64,000 nucleotides of DNA from an uncultured Alphaproteobacteria bacterium (GCA_902611415.1 CACLZM010000003.1:62001-126000); one strand, 5' to 3'; shown: positions 18,878-28,288, counted from the stretch's first letter. Program-made: numbers and translations. Notes: a model not told the origin generated them from the letters alone.

Positions 18878-19771
18878 TTACTCTCTTGCACCACTTCTAT
18901 GTTGTTGAATTCGGTGTCCAAAAGATTGAGAAACTCTATCAAAAATAATTGCCAAAGCAACTATCGCTAAACCATTAAATAGACCCATTGCAAAATATTG
19001 ATTTGTAATAGCTTTTAAAACTGGTTGACCTAGACCTTTGACACCAATCATAGATGCAATAACAACCATCGCTAGTGCCATCATAATAGTTTGGTTTATT
19101 CCAGCAAAAATTGTTGGAAGGGCCAAAGGTAGCTGAATTTGAAATAATTTTTGTCTAGGATTAGCACCAAAAGCATCTGCCGCTTCTAACACCTCGCTAT
19201 CAACTTCTCTTATTCCTAAATTAGTAAGTCTGATAATAGGAGGTATTGCATAAATAACCACTGCTAATAAACCAGGTATTTTACCAATACCCAATAACAT
19301 AACGACAGGAATTAAGTACACAAAGCTTGGCATCGTCTGCATAACGTCTAATATTGGAGTACAGATCCTTTGAGCACGCTCTGATTTTGCCATCAGCACG
19401 CCAACCGGAATACCAATCCCAATAGATAGTAGGGTGCAAACACCAATAATACTCACAGTTGACATGGTGTCTTCCCACATTCCAAAAATTCCAATTAAAA
19501 GAAAAGCAAATAAAGAACCTACAGTTACTGATATTTTTCTGCTACCAAAATAAATTATAGCTAAAAAACAAATTAGAACTAAAGGCCAAGGTGAATTTTG
19601 TAATAATTTTTCAAACCAGACTAAAAAATATAGCACTGGATCAAAAACTGCCTCAATAGTATCACCATATTCTCTTGAAAAAGCCCTGTAAGATGTGTCA
19701 AAACCCTTTTTTATAAAACGAAGAGTTTCTCGACTTAATTCAGGAAATTCTGATAAAAATAACTTTTCCAT
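18878..19771 (-). CDS. proW: Glycine betaine/proline-type ABC transporter permease
   Basis: GIPVGVLMAKSERAQRICTPILDVMQTMPSFVYLIPVVMLLGIGKIPG; QIQLPLALPTIFAGINQTIMMALAMVVIASMIG. Confidence 0.92.
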   Translation of the reverse strand: MEKLFLSEFPELSRETLRFIKKGFDTSYRAFSREYGDTIEAVFDPVLYFLVWFEKLLQNSPWPLVLICFLAIIYFGSRKISVTVGSLFAFLLIGIFGMWEDTMSTVSIIGVCTLLSIGIGIPVGVLMAKSERAQRICTPILDVMQTMPSFVYLIPVVMLLGIGKIPGLLAVVIYAIPPIIRLTNLGIREVDSEVLEAADAFGANPRQKLFQIQLPLALPTIFAGINQTIMMALAMVVIASMIGVKGLGQPVLKAITNQYFAMGLFNGLAIVALAIIFDRVSQSFGHRIQQHRSGARE

Positions 19772-19791
19772 AAAATTTTAGCAGTAAAATT

Positions 19792-19817
19792 AAGAAGTGG
19801 GCAAAAGCCCACTTCTT
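19792..19817 (-). promoter_or_regulatory. Intra-operon hairpin between substrate-binding protein and permease genes
   Basis: aagaagtgggc-aaaa-gcccacttctt: perfect 11-bp stem, 4-nt loop, in the intergenic gap; weak T-tail on minus strand. Confidence 0.75.
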
Positions 19818-19833
19818 TAAATAAAAATAATTA

Positions 19834-20823
19834 TTACAGTGCGTTTAGAACGTCTAATTGAGCATCAAAAGGTATCCAGCTTTTCCACTCACCGTAGTTT
19901 TGTAGAAAATAGATTGCAGTATCCTCACCAGATGCCTGATTATCATCCTTCCAAGCTAATAGTTCGTTTACAACTGAGTTAGGTAATGCTCTCTTTGAGA
20001 TATAATCCATTCCTGGTCCAGTTGAATTTTTGAAGTTATCTGTAACGACTGTAAACACAGAAGAAACAACCCATGAATTCTTCTGAGGATCAGCACAACC
20101 CTCTTGAGATGTACAAGTATTCCACTCTTCATTATCATGTGCTACTCCAAAATCTAACTTTTTCATTGGATATTTACCTAAAATAGCTGTTGGCGCCCAG
20201 TAATAACCAAGCCAACCTTCACCTTTTTCATAAGCCTCAGCGATAGAACCAGCAAGAGCTCCACCTGAACCAGGATCTACAAGGTTAAAACCTTTTCCTT
20301 CACCGTCATATGCTTGAAAGAGATTACCAGTACTAATTTGACAGTTCCAACCTGATGGACAAGTATAAAGAGCAGCACCATCACCTTCTGGATGAGGAAA
20401 TAAATCAGGTCTCGCTAAAGCATCCTCAACTGTGACGATGTCTGGATTTGCATCAGCTAAATATTGAGGAATCCACCATCCTTCTTCACCTGTATCAGAT
20501 AAAACTTCAGCAGCGTAATGAAGTCTTCCTTCAGCAGTGGCCGCATCTAATGCTATGCGAACAGAATTGATCCATAATTCAGGAGCAATATCTGGCTCGC
20601 CTTTTTCCATCATTGATGTAGCAGTAGGCATTGTGTCACCAGGAACAAGCTCAACATCACATCCATAGGCATTTTCTAAAATTAATTTATCAACATGAGC
20701 AAACATTTCTGCTGATGCCCAGTTCATTTCAGCAATTGTGATTGTACCACAATCCGCTTTTGCAACTGAATTAAGTCCAAATAAAAGAACAGAACTCAGA
20801 AGTATTTTTTTTATGAAGTTCAT
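19834..20823 (-). CDS. proX: Glycine betaine-type ABC transporter substrate-binding protein (start reassigned to MNFIKKILLSS)
   Basis: MNFIKKILLSSVLLFGLNSVAKA signal peptide inside the longer ORF; TITIAEMNWASAEMFAHVDKLILENAYGCDVELVPGDTMPTATSM; OpuAC family. Confidence 0.9.
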   Translation of the reverse strand: MNFIKKILLSSVLLFGLNSVAKADCGTITIAEMNWASAEMFAHVDKLILENAYGCDVELVPGDTMPTATSMMEKGEPDIAPELWINSVRIALDAATAEGRLHYAAEVLSDTGEEGWWIPQYLADANPDIVTVEDALARPDLFPHPEGDGAALYTCPSGWNCQISTGNLFQAYDGEGKGFNLVDPGSGGALAGSIAEAYEKGEGWLGYYWAPTAILGKYPMKKLDFGVAHDNEEWNTCTSQEGCADPQKNSWVVSSVFTVVTDNFKNSTGPGMDYISKRALPNSVVNELLAWKDDNQASGEDTAIYFLQNYGEWKSWIPFDAQLDVLNAL

Positions 20824-21071
20824 ATACTTCCTCCGATTACATTTTATATAAGATATCAATTTAACATTGTTAGTAAGCATTTACAGTTTTAATTTTTTGA
20901 TATTTCGATGATATTCGAGCTAAAAGTGGGAAAAAGTTAATAAATCCTACAAATAAGCCAAAATTATAGTGTAATTTAAGATTATTGAGACCAATAAGCA
21001 TAAAACAATCTTTTGTTGCGTGACAAATGTACCACTTATAATAAATTAAATGAAACAGATGTTTTTCTTAA

Positions 21072-22094
21072 TTATCTTTTAAGTATCTCAGCTAGCCGAG
21101 TTGAAGATAAATATCCAACATTCTTATCTTGCTTATCTTTTACTATAATACAATTTGGTTTTTCAGATATTACTTTATCAATAAATCTGTCAATAAAATC
21201 ATCTTGATTAACTACCATAGCGTTACTGATATCCTGCCCGTTAATTGTAGACATAATATGTTTTGCCTTAATAACTCTAGCTCGGTTAACATCCTCAACA
21301 AAATCTTTTACATACTTCGTTTTCGGTTTGAGTAAGATATCAGCCGGGATACCCTCTTGATCCATGATGCCGTCCTTTAAAATTGCGATACGGTCTCCTA
21401 TTTTTAGAGCCTCATCTAAATCGTGTGTAATAAATACAACAGTTTTATGAAGTTCATCTTGAAGCTCAAGAAGAATATCTTGCATATCTTTTCTTATTAA
21501 CGGATCCAAGGCGCTAAAAGCCTCATCCATTAATAAAATTTCACCATCGTTAGTAAGAGCTCTAGCGAGACCAACACGTTGTTGCATTCCCCCAGATAAA
21601 TGTTGAGGGTATTTTTCCTCATATCCTGATAATCCTACACGATCAATCCATTTTCGTGCTCTGGTATTTGCCTCATTTTCATCAATATTTTGGATGTGAA
21701 GACCAAACAGAGTATTTTGTAAAACTGTCTTATGTGGTAACAAAGCAAAGCGTTGAAACACCATAGCAGTTTTTTTTCTTCTAAAATTTCTTAAACTTTC
21801 ATCATTCATTTTTAATACATCATCACCGTCAACGACTACACTGCCATCTGTAGGTTCTATTAATCTGTTTATGTGTCTTATTAAGGTTGATTTGCCTGAG
21901 CCTGAAAGGCCCATCACAACTTGAATTGACTTTTCCTTAATATCTAAATTGATATCTTTTAAACCCAGAACATGATTATATTTTTCTAAAAGCTCATCTT
22001 TATTGACACCGTCTTTTACTTTCTCTAAAGCAGATTTAGAGTTCTTACCAAAAATTTTGTATAAATTTTTAATTTGAATTTTTATTTCAGACAT
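21072..22094 (-). CDS. proV: Glycine betaine-type ABC transporter ATP-binding protein
   Basis: VMGLSGSGKSTLIRHINRLIEPT, LSGGMQQRVGLARAL, LMDEAFSALDPLIRKDMQ. Confidence 0.94.
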   Translation of the reverse strand: MSEIKIQIKNLYKIFGKNSKSALEKVKDGVNKDELLEKYNHVLGLKDINLDIKEKSIQVVMGLSGSGKSTLIRHINRLIEPTDGSVVVDGDDVLKMNDESLRNFRRKKTAMVFQRFALLPHKTVLQNTLFGLHIQNIDENEANTRARKWIDRVGLSGYEEKYPQHLSGGMQQRVGLARALTNDGEILLMDEAFSALDPLIRKDMQDILLELQDELHKTVVFITHDLDEALKIGDRIAILKDGIMDQEGIPADILLKPKTKYVKDFVEDVNRARVIKAKHIMSTINGQDISNAMVVNQDDFIDRFIDKVISEKPNCIIVKDKQDKNVGYLSSTRLAEILKR

Positions 22095-22211
22095 ATTTTA
22101 AAAAAGATTTTCAAGAAATTTTATAAATTATATTGATATTTAACCCCTCATCATTTTTCATTAAAACATTTGAAGTATAATCATGCAAATTAATTTTGAA
22201 TATAAAAAGAA

Positions 22212-22796
22212 TTACTTTTTTGTTACAGCGTATGGCGCAAAAGTATTATCTGTTTTTTTGGATTTAGATCGAATATTTTTTGCAGGAATACCAACCATTA
22301 TTCCCCCTTTTGGGACATCTTTAGTAACAACAGCATTAGATCCAATTCGTGCACAACTTTTTATAATTATTGGTCCTAATATCTGTGCCCCAGACCCAAC
22401 AATCACATCGTCCTCAAGAGTAGGATGACGCTTCACACCAACTTGTTCTGATGATTTAACTGCAGGCATGATACCTCCTAATGTGACACCATGATAAATA
22501 GTTACATTATCTCCAATTTCAGCAGTTTCTCCGATAACAACCCCCATTCCATGATCAATAAAAAAATTTTTTCCTATTTTAGCAGCAGGATGAATTTCAA
22601 TACCAGTTAAAAATCTTGATAATTGAGAGATCATTCTTCCTAATAATTTCAAATTTAGTGACCAGATAAAATTTGCTATACGATGGAAGAAAACGGCTTT
22701 TACACCAGGGTAGGTTAATATCACTAGTAACAATGAAGTTGCAGCAGGATCTCTAGCCTTTACTGACTCAAAATATTTCATTAAATTTTCAAACAT
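22212..22796 (-). CDS. cysE: Serine O-acetyltransferase
   Basis: Left-handed beta-helix hexapeptides; [44 protein letters not shown]. Confidence 0.93.
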   Translation of the reverse strand: MFENLMKYFESVKARDPAATSLLLVILTYPGVKAVFFHRIANFIWSLNLKLLGRMISQLSRFLTGIEIHPAAKIGKNFFIDHGMGVVIGETAEIGDNVTIYHGVTLGGIMPAVKSSEQVGVKRHPTLEDDVIVGSGAQILGPIIIKSCARIGSNAVVTKDVPKGGIMVGIPAKNIRSKSKKTDNTFAPYAVTKK

Positions 22797-22886
22797 CTAT
22801 ATACAGATAAGACTTATCTTCTTAAGATCAAGCATTTATTGAATAATTATGTAAATCATTGAAATTAATTGTTAAATTAAACTTGG

Positions 22887-23315
22887 ATGTTTATAATTGA
22901 AAGACCTAAAGAAATTCACTTAAACAGTTGGAAAGAAATGATTAATGAAAGTGCATCATCAAATTCTTTTCAATTTCAAGAAGTAAACTTTAGTTTATTT
23001 TGGTCATGCATATTTCAAGATAATTATTTTGCGTTTGCTGCAAAAAATGAAGATAAATTTATGGGAATTGTTGTAGCTAAAATCAACGAAACTTATTACG
23101 AGAAGAATATAGTATTAGACGTTTTGTATGTTTTGCAAGACTTCAGAAAAATTGGTGTTGCGAGAGCATTGATGAACAAAATTGAAGAAATAGCAAAAGA
23201 AAAAAATCTTGATCTCATAATCAAAGGTGTGGAAAAAAGTAACTTACTTGCTCAGAAACTTTTTAAAAATTATACTGTTATCAACAGAACAAGGTACTTA
23301 AAAAAGCATAATTGA
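22887..23315 (+). CDS. GNAT family N-acetyltransferase
   Basis: LDVLYVLQDFRKIGVARALMNKIEEIAKEKN acetyl-CoA binding motif. Confidence 0.88.
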   Translation: MFIIERPKEIHLNSWKEMINESASSNSFQFQEVNFSLFWSCIFQDNYFAFAAKNEDKFMGIVVAKINETYYEKNIVLDVLYVLQDFRKIGVARALMNKIEEIAKEKNLDLIIKGVEKSNLLAQKLFKNYTVINRTRYLKKHN

Positions 23316-23346
23316 TTTTAATAAATAATTATTATATTTAAATATT

Positions 23347-23484
23347 ATGGTAGATCCGAATAAAAATGGCGAAAACTACGATAAGAACAATAGATGGGTT
23401 TGGATTATAATTGTTTTAATTACTCTGAGTTCTATCTATGTAATGTCTAAAATATTTATTCAGACACCTTGGCAGTATCTGTAG
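23347..23484 (+). CDS. Small single-TM protein (45 aa), hypothetical; not in supplied ORF track
   Basis: ATG GTA GAT CCG...CTG TAG encodes MVDPNKNGENYDKNNRWVWIIIVLITLSSIYVMSKIFIQTPWQYL; one TM helix; overlaps the convergent SbmA-like gene by 29 nt. Confidence 0.5.
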   Translation: MVDPNKNGENYDKNNRWVWIIIVLITLSSIYVMSKIFIQTPWQYL

Positions 23485-24466
23485 TAGCTTTCAGTTTCCT
23501 TTCAAATTCTCTTAATCTTTTGTAAACACTTGCAAGTTCAATGATTGTTGGCCATGACTTTAACAAGTACTGCATTGAACCCTCAACTCTACCAAAAGCA
23601 CGAATAATTTGTTGCATAACACCCAAAGTAATAACACCTGCAACGATTGCAGGAGCTAAAAATACATAAGCACTTAAAACATTTGCCTGCAAATAAGCAA
23701 TTCTTCCTATATTGAAGTAAAGATATCTAATATATGATAGAAAATGAATTTTTCTAACATCATCAAATAATTCTTCTATTGTTTTTGGACGAACAGTTTC
23801 ATCATCTTCAGCGATAACTAAAACTTTTCTATAAGCTGCTTCCTGTTTTTGTAAATCATACTCTACACCAACAAGTCTTAGAATTATTCCAAGGAGTATT
23901 AAAAAAATTGTTCCACCAACTGACCAAATTAATGCACCAACAACTAAACCATACTCCCAATCGCCAAAAAAGAATATTGGAATACCAGCACTAAGCCCTA
24001 ACAAGATTGGAAGAAATTGAACAATTATCATCACAGACTCAATTAAGCTTGTCCCAAGACCTTCCATAATTCTACCAAACTTAATAGTGTCCTCTTGAAC
24101 TCTTTGAGCAGCACCTTCAATTGTTCGAGCATAGTTATAAACACTGTGATACCACTCGACCATAGCGGTTCTCCATCTAAATAAGAAATGTGCAGTGAAA
24201 AAACTTACCAAAACTGCAATAGCCACATATATGCCTGCAAGTGTTATAAAGGATAGTAAGCCCGCCCAATATTCTTCAATTGTAATTGAATTTGGCTCAG
24301 CAAGAGCTTTTTGAATCATGTCATAGAAAGTACCAAACCACTCATTAATCCTGACATCAATTTCTACTTGCACCCAAAGACTACCTAATATAGCAGCTGA
24401 CCCTGCCCATGCCCATAGAAACCATTTTTTTGAGTTAAAAAATCTAAACATTTTATTTTGCAACAA
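23456..24466 (-). CDS. SbmA/BacA-like peptide transporter
   Basis: VEIDVRINEWFGTFYDMIQKAL, FRWRTAMVEWYHSVYNYARTIEGAAQRVQEDTIKFGRIME. Confidence 0.87.
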   Translation of the reverse strand: MLQNKMFRFFNSKKWFLWAWAGSAAILGSLWVQVEIDVRINEWFGTFYDMIQKALAEPNSITIEEYWAGLLSFITLAGIYVAIAVLVSFFTAHFLFRWRTAMVEWYHSVYNYARTIEGAAQRVQEDTIKFGRIMEGLGTSLIESVMIIVQFLPILLGLSAGIPIFFFGDWEYGLVVGALIWSVGGTIFLILLGIILRLVGVEYDLQKQEAAYRKVLVIAEDDETVRPKTIEELFDDVRKIHFLSYIRYLYFNIGRIAYLQANVLSAYVFLAPAIVAGVITLGVMQQIIRAFGRVEGSMQYLLKSWPTIIELASVYKRLREFERKLKATTDTAKVSE

Positions 24467-24554
24467 TAATTGAAAAATTAAAGTTTTTGAAGACCTAAAA
24501 GTGCTTCAATACGCTTAATTTATTTAAATCCTCCTATACCTATATAATGATCTC

Positions 24555-25031
24555 ATGCCAAGTATTAAGGATATTAAAAAGATTAAGCTTAATGATGAAT
24601 ATATATATTTTGGTCCTGAGTCCATAGTAAGTGAAATAGCAGATAGTATGGATATAAAAAATATAGGGGCTGTTCCTATACTGAATGAACAAAAAATATT
24701 ACTTGGTGTTGTTTCAGAAAGAGACATAGTCAGAAAATGTGTCAAAGACGGTAGAGATCCAGATTTGGTCACAGCATCAGATATTATGACATCTGAAATT
24801 ATAACTGTGGACTTAAAAACCTCCTCAGAAATCGCAATAAAAATTATGGGGGAAAATAATATAAGGCACCTACCGGTAGTAGATGATCAAAATAAATTAA
24901 TAAATTTTATTTCTCATAGAGACCTTATAAGCTCTGTTAGAGATAGCACAAAACTAAATATAATTTTAATTACATTTATATGTATGATTATTCCGATAGT
25001 TTTTTTAGTTAAGTCATTTGGCTGGATATGA
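24555..25031 (+). CDS. CBS-domain protein with C-terminal TM segment
   Basis: Two CBS repeats (IGAVPILNEQKILLGVVSERDIVRK; IRHLPVVDDQNKLINFISHRDLI); C-terminal hydrophobic helix. Confidence 0.88.
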   Translation: MPSIKDIKKIKLNDEYIYFGPESIVSEIADSMDIKNIGAVPILNEQKILLGVVSERDIVRKCVKDGRDPDLVTASDIMTSEIITVDLKTSSEIAIKIMGENNIRHLPVVDDQNKLINFISHRDLISSVRDSTKLNIILITFICMIIPIVFLVKSFGWI

Positions 25032-25909
25032 AAACTAAAGGTATTATTCTTGCTGCTGGTAAGGGTACAAGATTAATGCCTGCAACAATACCTGCCTCAA
25101 AACCTTTGTTACCTCTTTATGATAAACCTATGATTTATTACCCACTAGAGACTTTAGTAAGATTAGGAATTAAAGATATATTATTTATTGTTCAAGAGGA
25201 CGACCTTTCAATATTCAAAAAAACATTTGGAACAGGATCAGTTGTTGGTCTTAATTTTTCATATGAAGTCCAAAAAATTCAAAGGGGTATAGCAGATGCT
25301 TACTTTATTGCTGAAAAATTTTTAGACGGCAGCTCATCAGTATTAGCATTAAGTGATAATGTTTTTCTTGGAAAAAATTATTTTGACTATGCAAATTCTG
25401 CTCTTCTTAAGATGCAAGAGAACGGCGGAAGTGTATTTGGATTGCCAGTTCCAGATCCAGAAAAATTTGGTGTTATTGAATTAGATAACAATAAAAATAT
25501 TGTTGGCATTGAAGAAAAACCATCAAAACCTAAAAGTAATTTGATTATTCCTGGTTTATATTTTTTTGACTCCGATGCTTCAAAATTTGCAAAAAAACTC
25601 AAACCATCAAACAGAGGCGAATTAGAAATAACTGATTTAATAAAAATATATTTATCTGAAAAAAAACTTGCTTTAGAAATTTTAGATGACTCAATTGTTT
25701 GGCATGATACTGGTAATGCAAAGGCTCTTCTAGAAGCAGCACAAAAAGTAAAATTATATGAACAAAATAACGATGTTAAAATTGGCTCTTATGAAATAGC
25801 TTCGTACGAACAAGGCTTTATAAACAAAAGTAATTTGAATGATATAGCAGAAAAATTAATCAAGTCTGATTATGGACAATATATCAAAGAATATCTAACT
25901 CGAAATTAA
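25028..25909 (+). CDS. Nucleotidyltransferase, glucose-1-phosphate thymidylyl/uridylyltransferase-like
   Basis: GIILAAGKGTRLMPATIPASKPLLPLYDKPMIYYPLETL; overlaps upstream CBS gene. Confidence 0.88.
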   Translation: MKTKGIILAAGKGTRLMPATIPASKPLLPLYDKPMIYYPLETLVRLGIKDILFIVQEDDLSIFKKTFGTGSVVGLNFSYEVQKIQRGIADAYFIAEKFLDGSSSVLALSDNVFLGKNYFDYANSALLKMQENGGSVFGLPVPDPEKFGVIELDNNKNIVGIEEKPSKPKSNLIIPGLYFFDSDASKFAKKLKPSNRGELEITDLIKIYLSEKKLALEILDDSIVWHDTGNAKALLEAAQKVKLYEQNNDVKIGSYEIASYEQGFINKSNLNDIAEKLIKSDYGQYIKEYLTRN

Positions 25910-25911
25910 TC

Positions 25912-27339
25912 TTAATTCCATTTAGCAGATTCATTATTTAAAAATGTTATAACTTTTTGTTTAAACTGAATTTTTTCATCTTCGTCTATAATCATTTTAT
26001 CTAGGTCGGTCTCTAAACTAGAAAGAATTTTATTTTTAGAATTCCATTTAGATTTGTCATCATCATTAAAACGCTCTTTTATTTCAAATTCATAATTTCT
26101 TTTGTCATTTTCAGGCAGAGTGTGGGGGGCTATTTCATATAAAATTCGCACAGCTATCTCTTTATATCGGTCATCTTTGAATTGTTTTGCAATTTCATAT
26201 TTCTTATCGTTAGGCGCGATATGAAAATCAATCATTAATTTCTTATCTTGATGTGATGGGAAACTCTCAAATATTCTATCTTCAACATTAAATGGCTCAG
26301 GCCATTCTTTTTGATTTGAAAGATGAAGTTTAATAAGACGAGAGCAAAACTCCTCATTTTTTTTAATAAAATTTGCTCTTTTTCTTAGTTCATCTACTCC
26401 TATTTCTGCATATTTATTATCTTTGAATGAATAACTTTCATTTAAAAGTGTTTTCGACTTTGACCCATCAAAAACTTCACAAATTCTTTTAGCCCCATCA
26501 TTCATTTTCTTAATTAAATCTTTATCTCCTAATTCTATAATTTTAACAGGATCAAAAAGCAAATTATAAACTAAATAGTGATGATTTCTTGATGGAATGC
26601 CTCCAATTAAAGTTTGAGCTTTGATTGTGGGTCTTCTTCCCCAAAAGGTCGTGTTTGTAAAAACTAAATTATCTAGCATGAATCTCTTGGGAGTGTCTCT
26701 ATGTCGAAATTCATATGCAGAGTTCCAAATCTTTGGACACCTTATATTTAATATCTTATTAAGCTCCAATGTGATTAAGCTATCAAAAACAGCATCATGA
26801 GGACCTGCATCATAGTTTATTGAAATATTATTTAGTTTTGAAATTTCATCTAATTTAAGTATTGGATACCCTTGATCGTCAGTATTAAATTTAATATGTT
26901 CAGGGCTATAAACTGAAACTAATCTTAATATATCAAAAATATCCATACGCACATTATTGTTAGTCACAGTCATATAAATTTCAGGTAATAAGTTTTGATA
27001 AAGTGCCTGTCGTAAAAAGGGTTCATCAAAATTTATATTATTGAAACCTACAAAAATGGCTGATGAGGATGACCATTGTTGAAATGTTTCATACAATTGA
27101 GCACTAGCTTCATAATAATTAGGGTAATTATTTTGTATTAAACTAGTTGGATCTACCCCGGTTGTTATTAAAGCACCTGGCTCGAACCATTTTCCCTCTC
27201 TTAACTTACTATGTATTTCTAATTTGTCTTTAACTTCAAATTTATTATTAGTTAAAACAGCACCAACTTGTGTTATTTGATTAAATTTATCATTACGACC
27301 TGTTGTTTCGAGATCCCAGAAAATATAATGATCACTCAT
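25912..27339 (-). CDS. sbcB: Exodeoxyribonuclease I
   Basis: FWDLETTGRNDKFNQITQVGAV DEDD exonuclease motif, FVGFNNINFDEPFLRQALYQNL, NYDAGPHDAVFDSL; ~475 aa ExoI architecture. Confidence 0.92.
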   Translation of the reverse strand: MSDHYIFWDLETTGRNDKFNQITQVGAVLTNNKFEVKDKLEIHSKLREGKWFEPGALITTGVDPTSLIQNNYPNYYEASAQLYETFQQWSSSSAIFVGFNNINFDEPFLRQALYQNLLPEIYMTVTNNNVRMDIFDILRLVSVYSPEHIKFNTDDQGYPILKLDEISKLNNISINYDAGPHDAVFDSLITLELNKILNIRCPKIWNSAYEFRHRDTPKRFMLDNLVFTNTTFWGRRPTIKAQTLIGGIPSRNHHYLVYNLLFDPVKIIELGDKDLIKKMNDGAKRICEVFDGSKSKTLLNESYSFKDNKYAEIGVDELRKRANFIKKNEEFCSRLIKLHLSNQKEWPEPFNVEDRIFESFPSHQDKKLMIDFHIAPNDKKYEIAKQFKDDRYKEIAVRILYEIAPHTLPENDKRNYEFEIKERFNDDDKSKWNSKNKILSSLETDLDKMIIDEDEKIQFKQKVITFLNNESAKWN

Positions 27340-27411
27340 ATTAAAAAATTATATCAATTAAATATTATAATAAAGTTTAAGTTTAATTTGTTATTTTTAG
27401 AGACTATATAT

Positions 27412-27465
27412 AAAACTAGCCCCGGAGGAATAAGTAAGGATAGGAATAAGGATGGAGCTAGTTTT
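27412..27465. other. Unassigned inverted repeat with purine-rich GGA-repeat loop; candidate structured RNA
   Basis: aaaactagc ... gctagtttt 9-bp arms; loop cccggaggaataagtaaggataggaataaggatgga contains six GGA triplets. Confidence 0.4.
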
Positions 27466-27519
27466 GATTGGTGATTTATACTAATTTTTTTTCTAAAGTC
27501 AAATTGCAGATAATAGAAC

Positions 27520-27546
27520 TTAGCTGTGCAAATTTTGCACAGCTAA
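27520..27546. repeat. Perfect 13-bp inverted repeat (palindrome)
   Basis: ttagctgtgcaaa-t-tttgcacagctaa symmetric about position 27533. Confidence 0.85.
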
Positions 27547-27557
27547 ATGTATTGAAT

Positions 27558-27716
27558 TTATTGATTTTTAAATAATTTTTTAATTTTCTTGTAATAAATT
27601 AGTGAACATTTGGCATCACAAAAAAATACTTTTTTTGGGATATCATAAAACTTAGGATCAGCCCAATATAAAGGCTCCACAATCTTTTTTCTACATACTT
27701 CACAACTATGATTCAT
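27558..27716 (-). CDS. Small 4-Cys putative zinc-binding protein (52 aa); not in supplied ORF track
   Basis: MNHSCEVCRKKIVEPLYWADPKFYDIPKKVFFCDAKCSLIYYKKIKKLFKNQ; CxxC...CxxxC; 9 nt downstream of the phosphatase gene, same strand. Confidence 0.65.
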   Translation of the reverse strand: MNHSCEVCRKKIVEPLYWADPKFYDIPKKVFFCDAKCSLIYYKKIKKLFKNQ

Positions 27717-27725
27717 TGAATTATC

Positions 27726-28232
27726 CTAAAAATTTAACTCTACTATTCTACTTTCTTCTATCGGCTCAGGGTCAAAGTATGGAACTGATCCATAAAGTCT
27801 GTTATCTAAACCCAATATTTCATCATAATATCTCATCATAATCTTATTAGGGCTAGCGTGTGGTGCAATTTCTTTTAAGTTTTCAATTATAAGCTCAATA
27901 TTTTCAGGAGAGTATTTTGCCGCTATGCCTAAACTTGTTGCAGTAGATCGACTTATACCCATATGACAATGGACTAAAATAGGTTTAGTTTTATCCCAAT
28001 CATCTGTGAAATCTAATAATTCTTGAGTATGATGTTTCTCAGGTAATATAAATCCCTCTCTTGGCTCAGAAATATCATCAATTAACATTTTCAAATGTCT
28101 ATTTTTATCCATACCTGATGGGGTTTCAGGCTCAAAATTTTTATTAATGATGGTAAGCATTTTATCTGGACTGAATTTATCAACACACTCTTGGATATCT
28201 GCTAATCCACAAATAATTATTTTTTTTTGCAT
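27726..28232 (-). CDS. Protein tyrosine/dual-specificity phosphatase-like protein
   Basis: VHCHMGISRSTA = HCx5R[ST] active site. Confidence 0.85.
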   Translation of the reverse strand: MQKKIIICGLADIQECVDKFSPDKMLTIINKNFEPETPSGMDKNRHLKMLIDDISEPREGFILPEKHHTQELLDFTDDWDKTKPILVHCHMGISRSTATSLGIAAKYSPENIELIIENLKEIAPHASPNKIMMRYYDEILGLDNRLYGSVPYFDPEPIEESRIVELNF

Positions 28233-28288
28233 AAGAACCTCAATTAATATATAGCTTAAATAATCGTTAAGAAAGAATATTTATTTTT

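Noticed and set aside
20824-20880. Upstream start (MLTNNVKLISYIKCNRRKY) for the substrate-binding protein
   Set aside because: A canonical signal peptide begins at the internal Met (20823); the extension is non-signal-like.
27268-27474. 68-aa + strand ORF across the sbcB 5' end and the GGA-repeat hairpin
   Set aside because: Half antisense to sbcB and no family; the inverted repeat explains the region better, though a short TTG-initiated peptide cannot be excluded.
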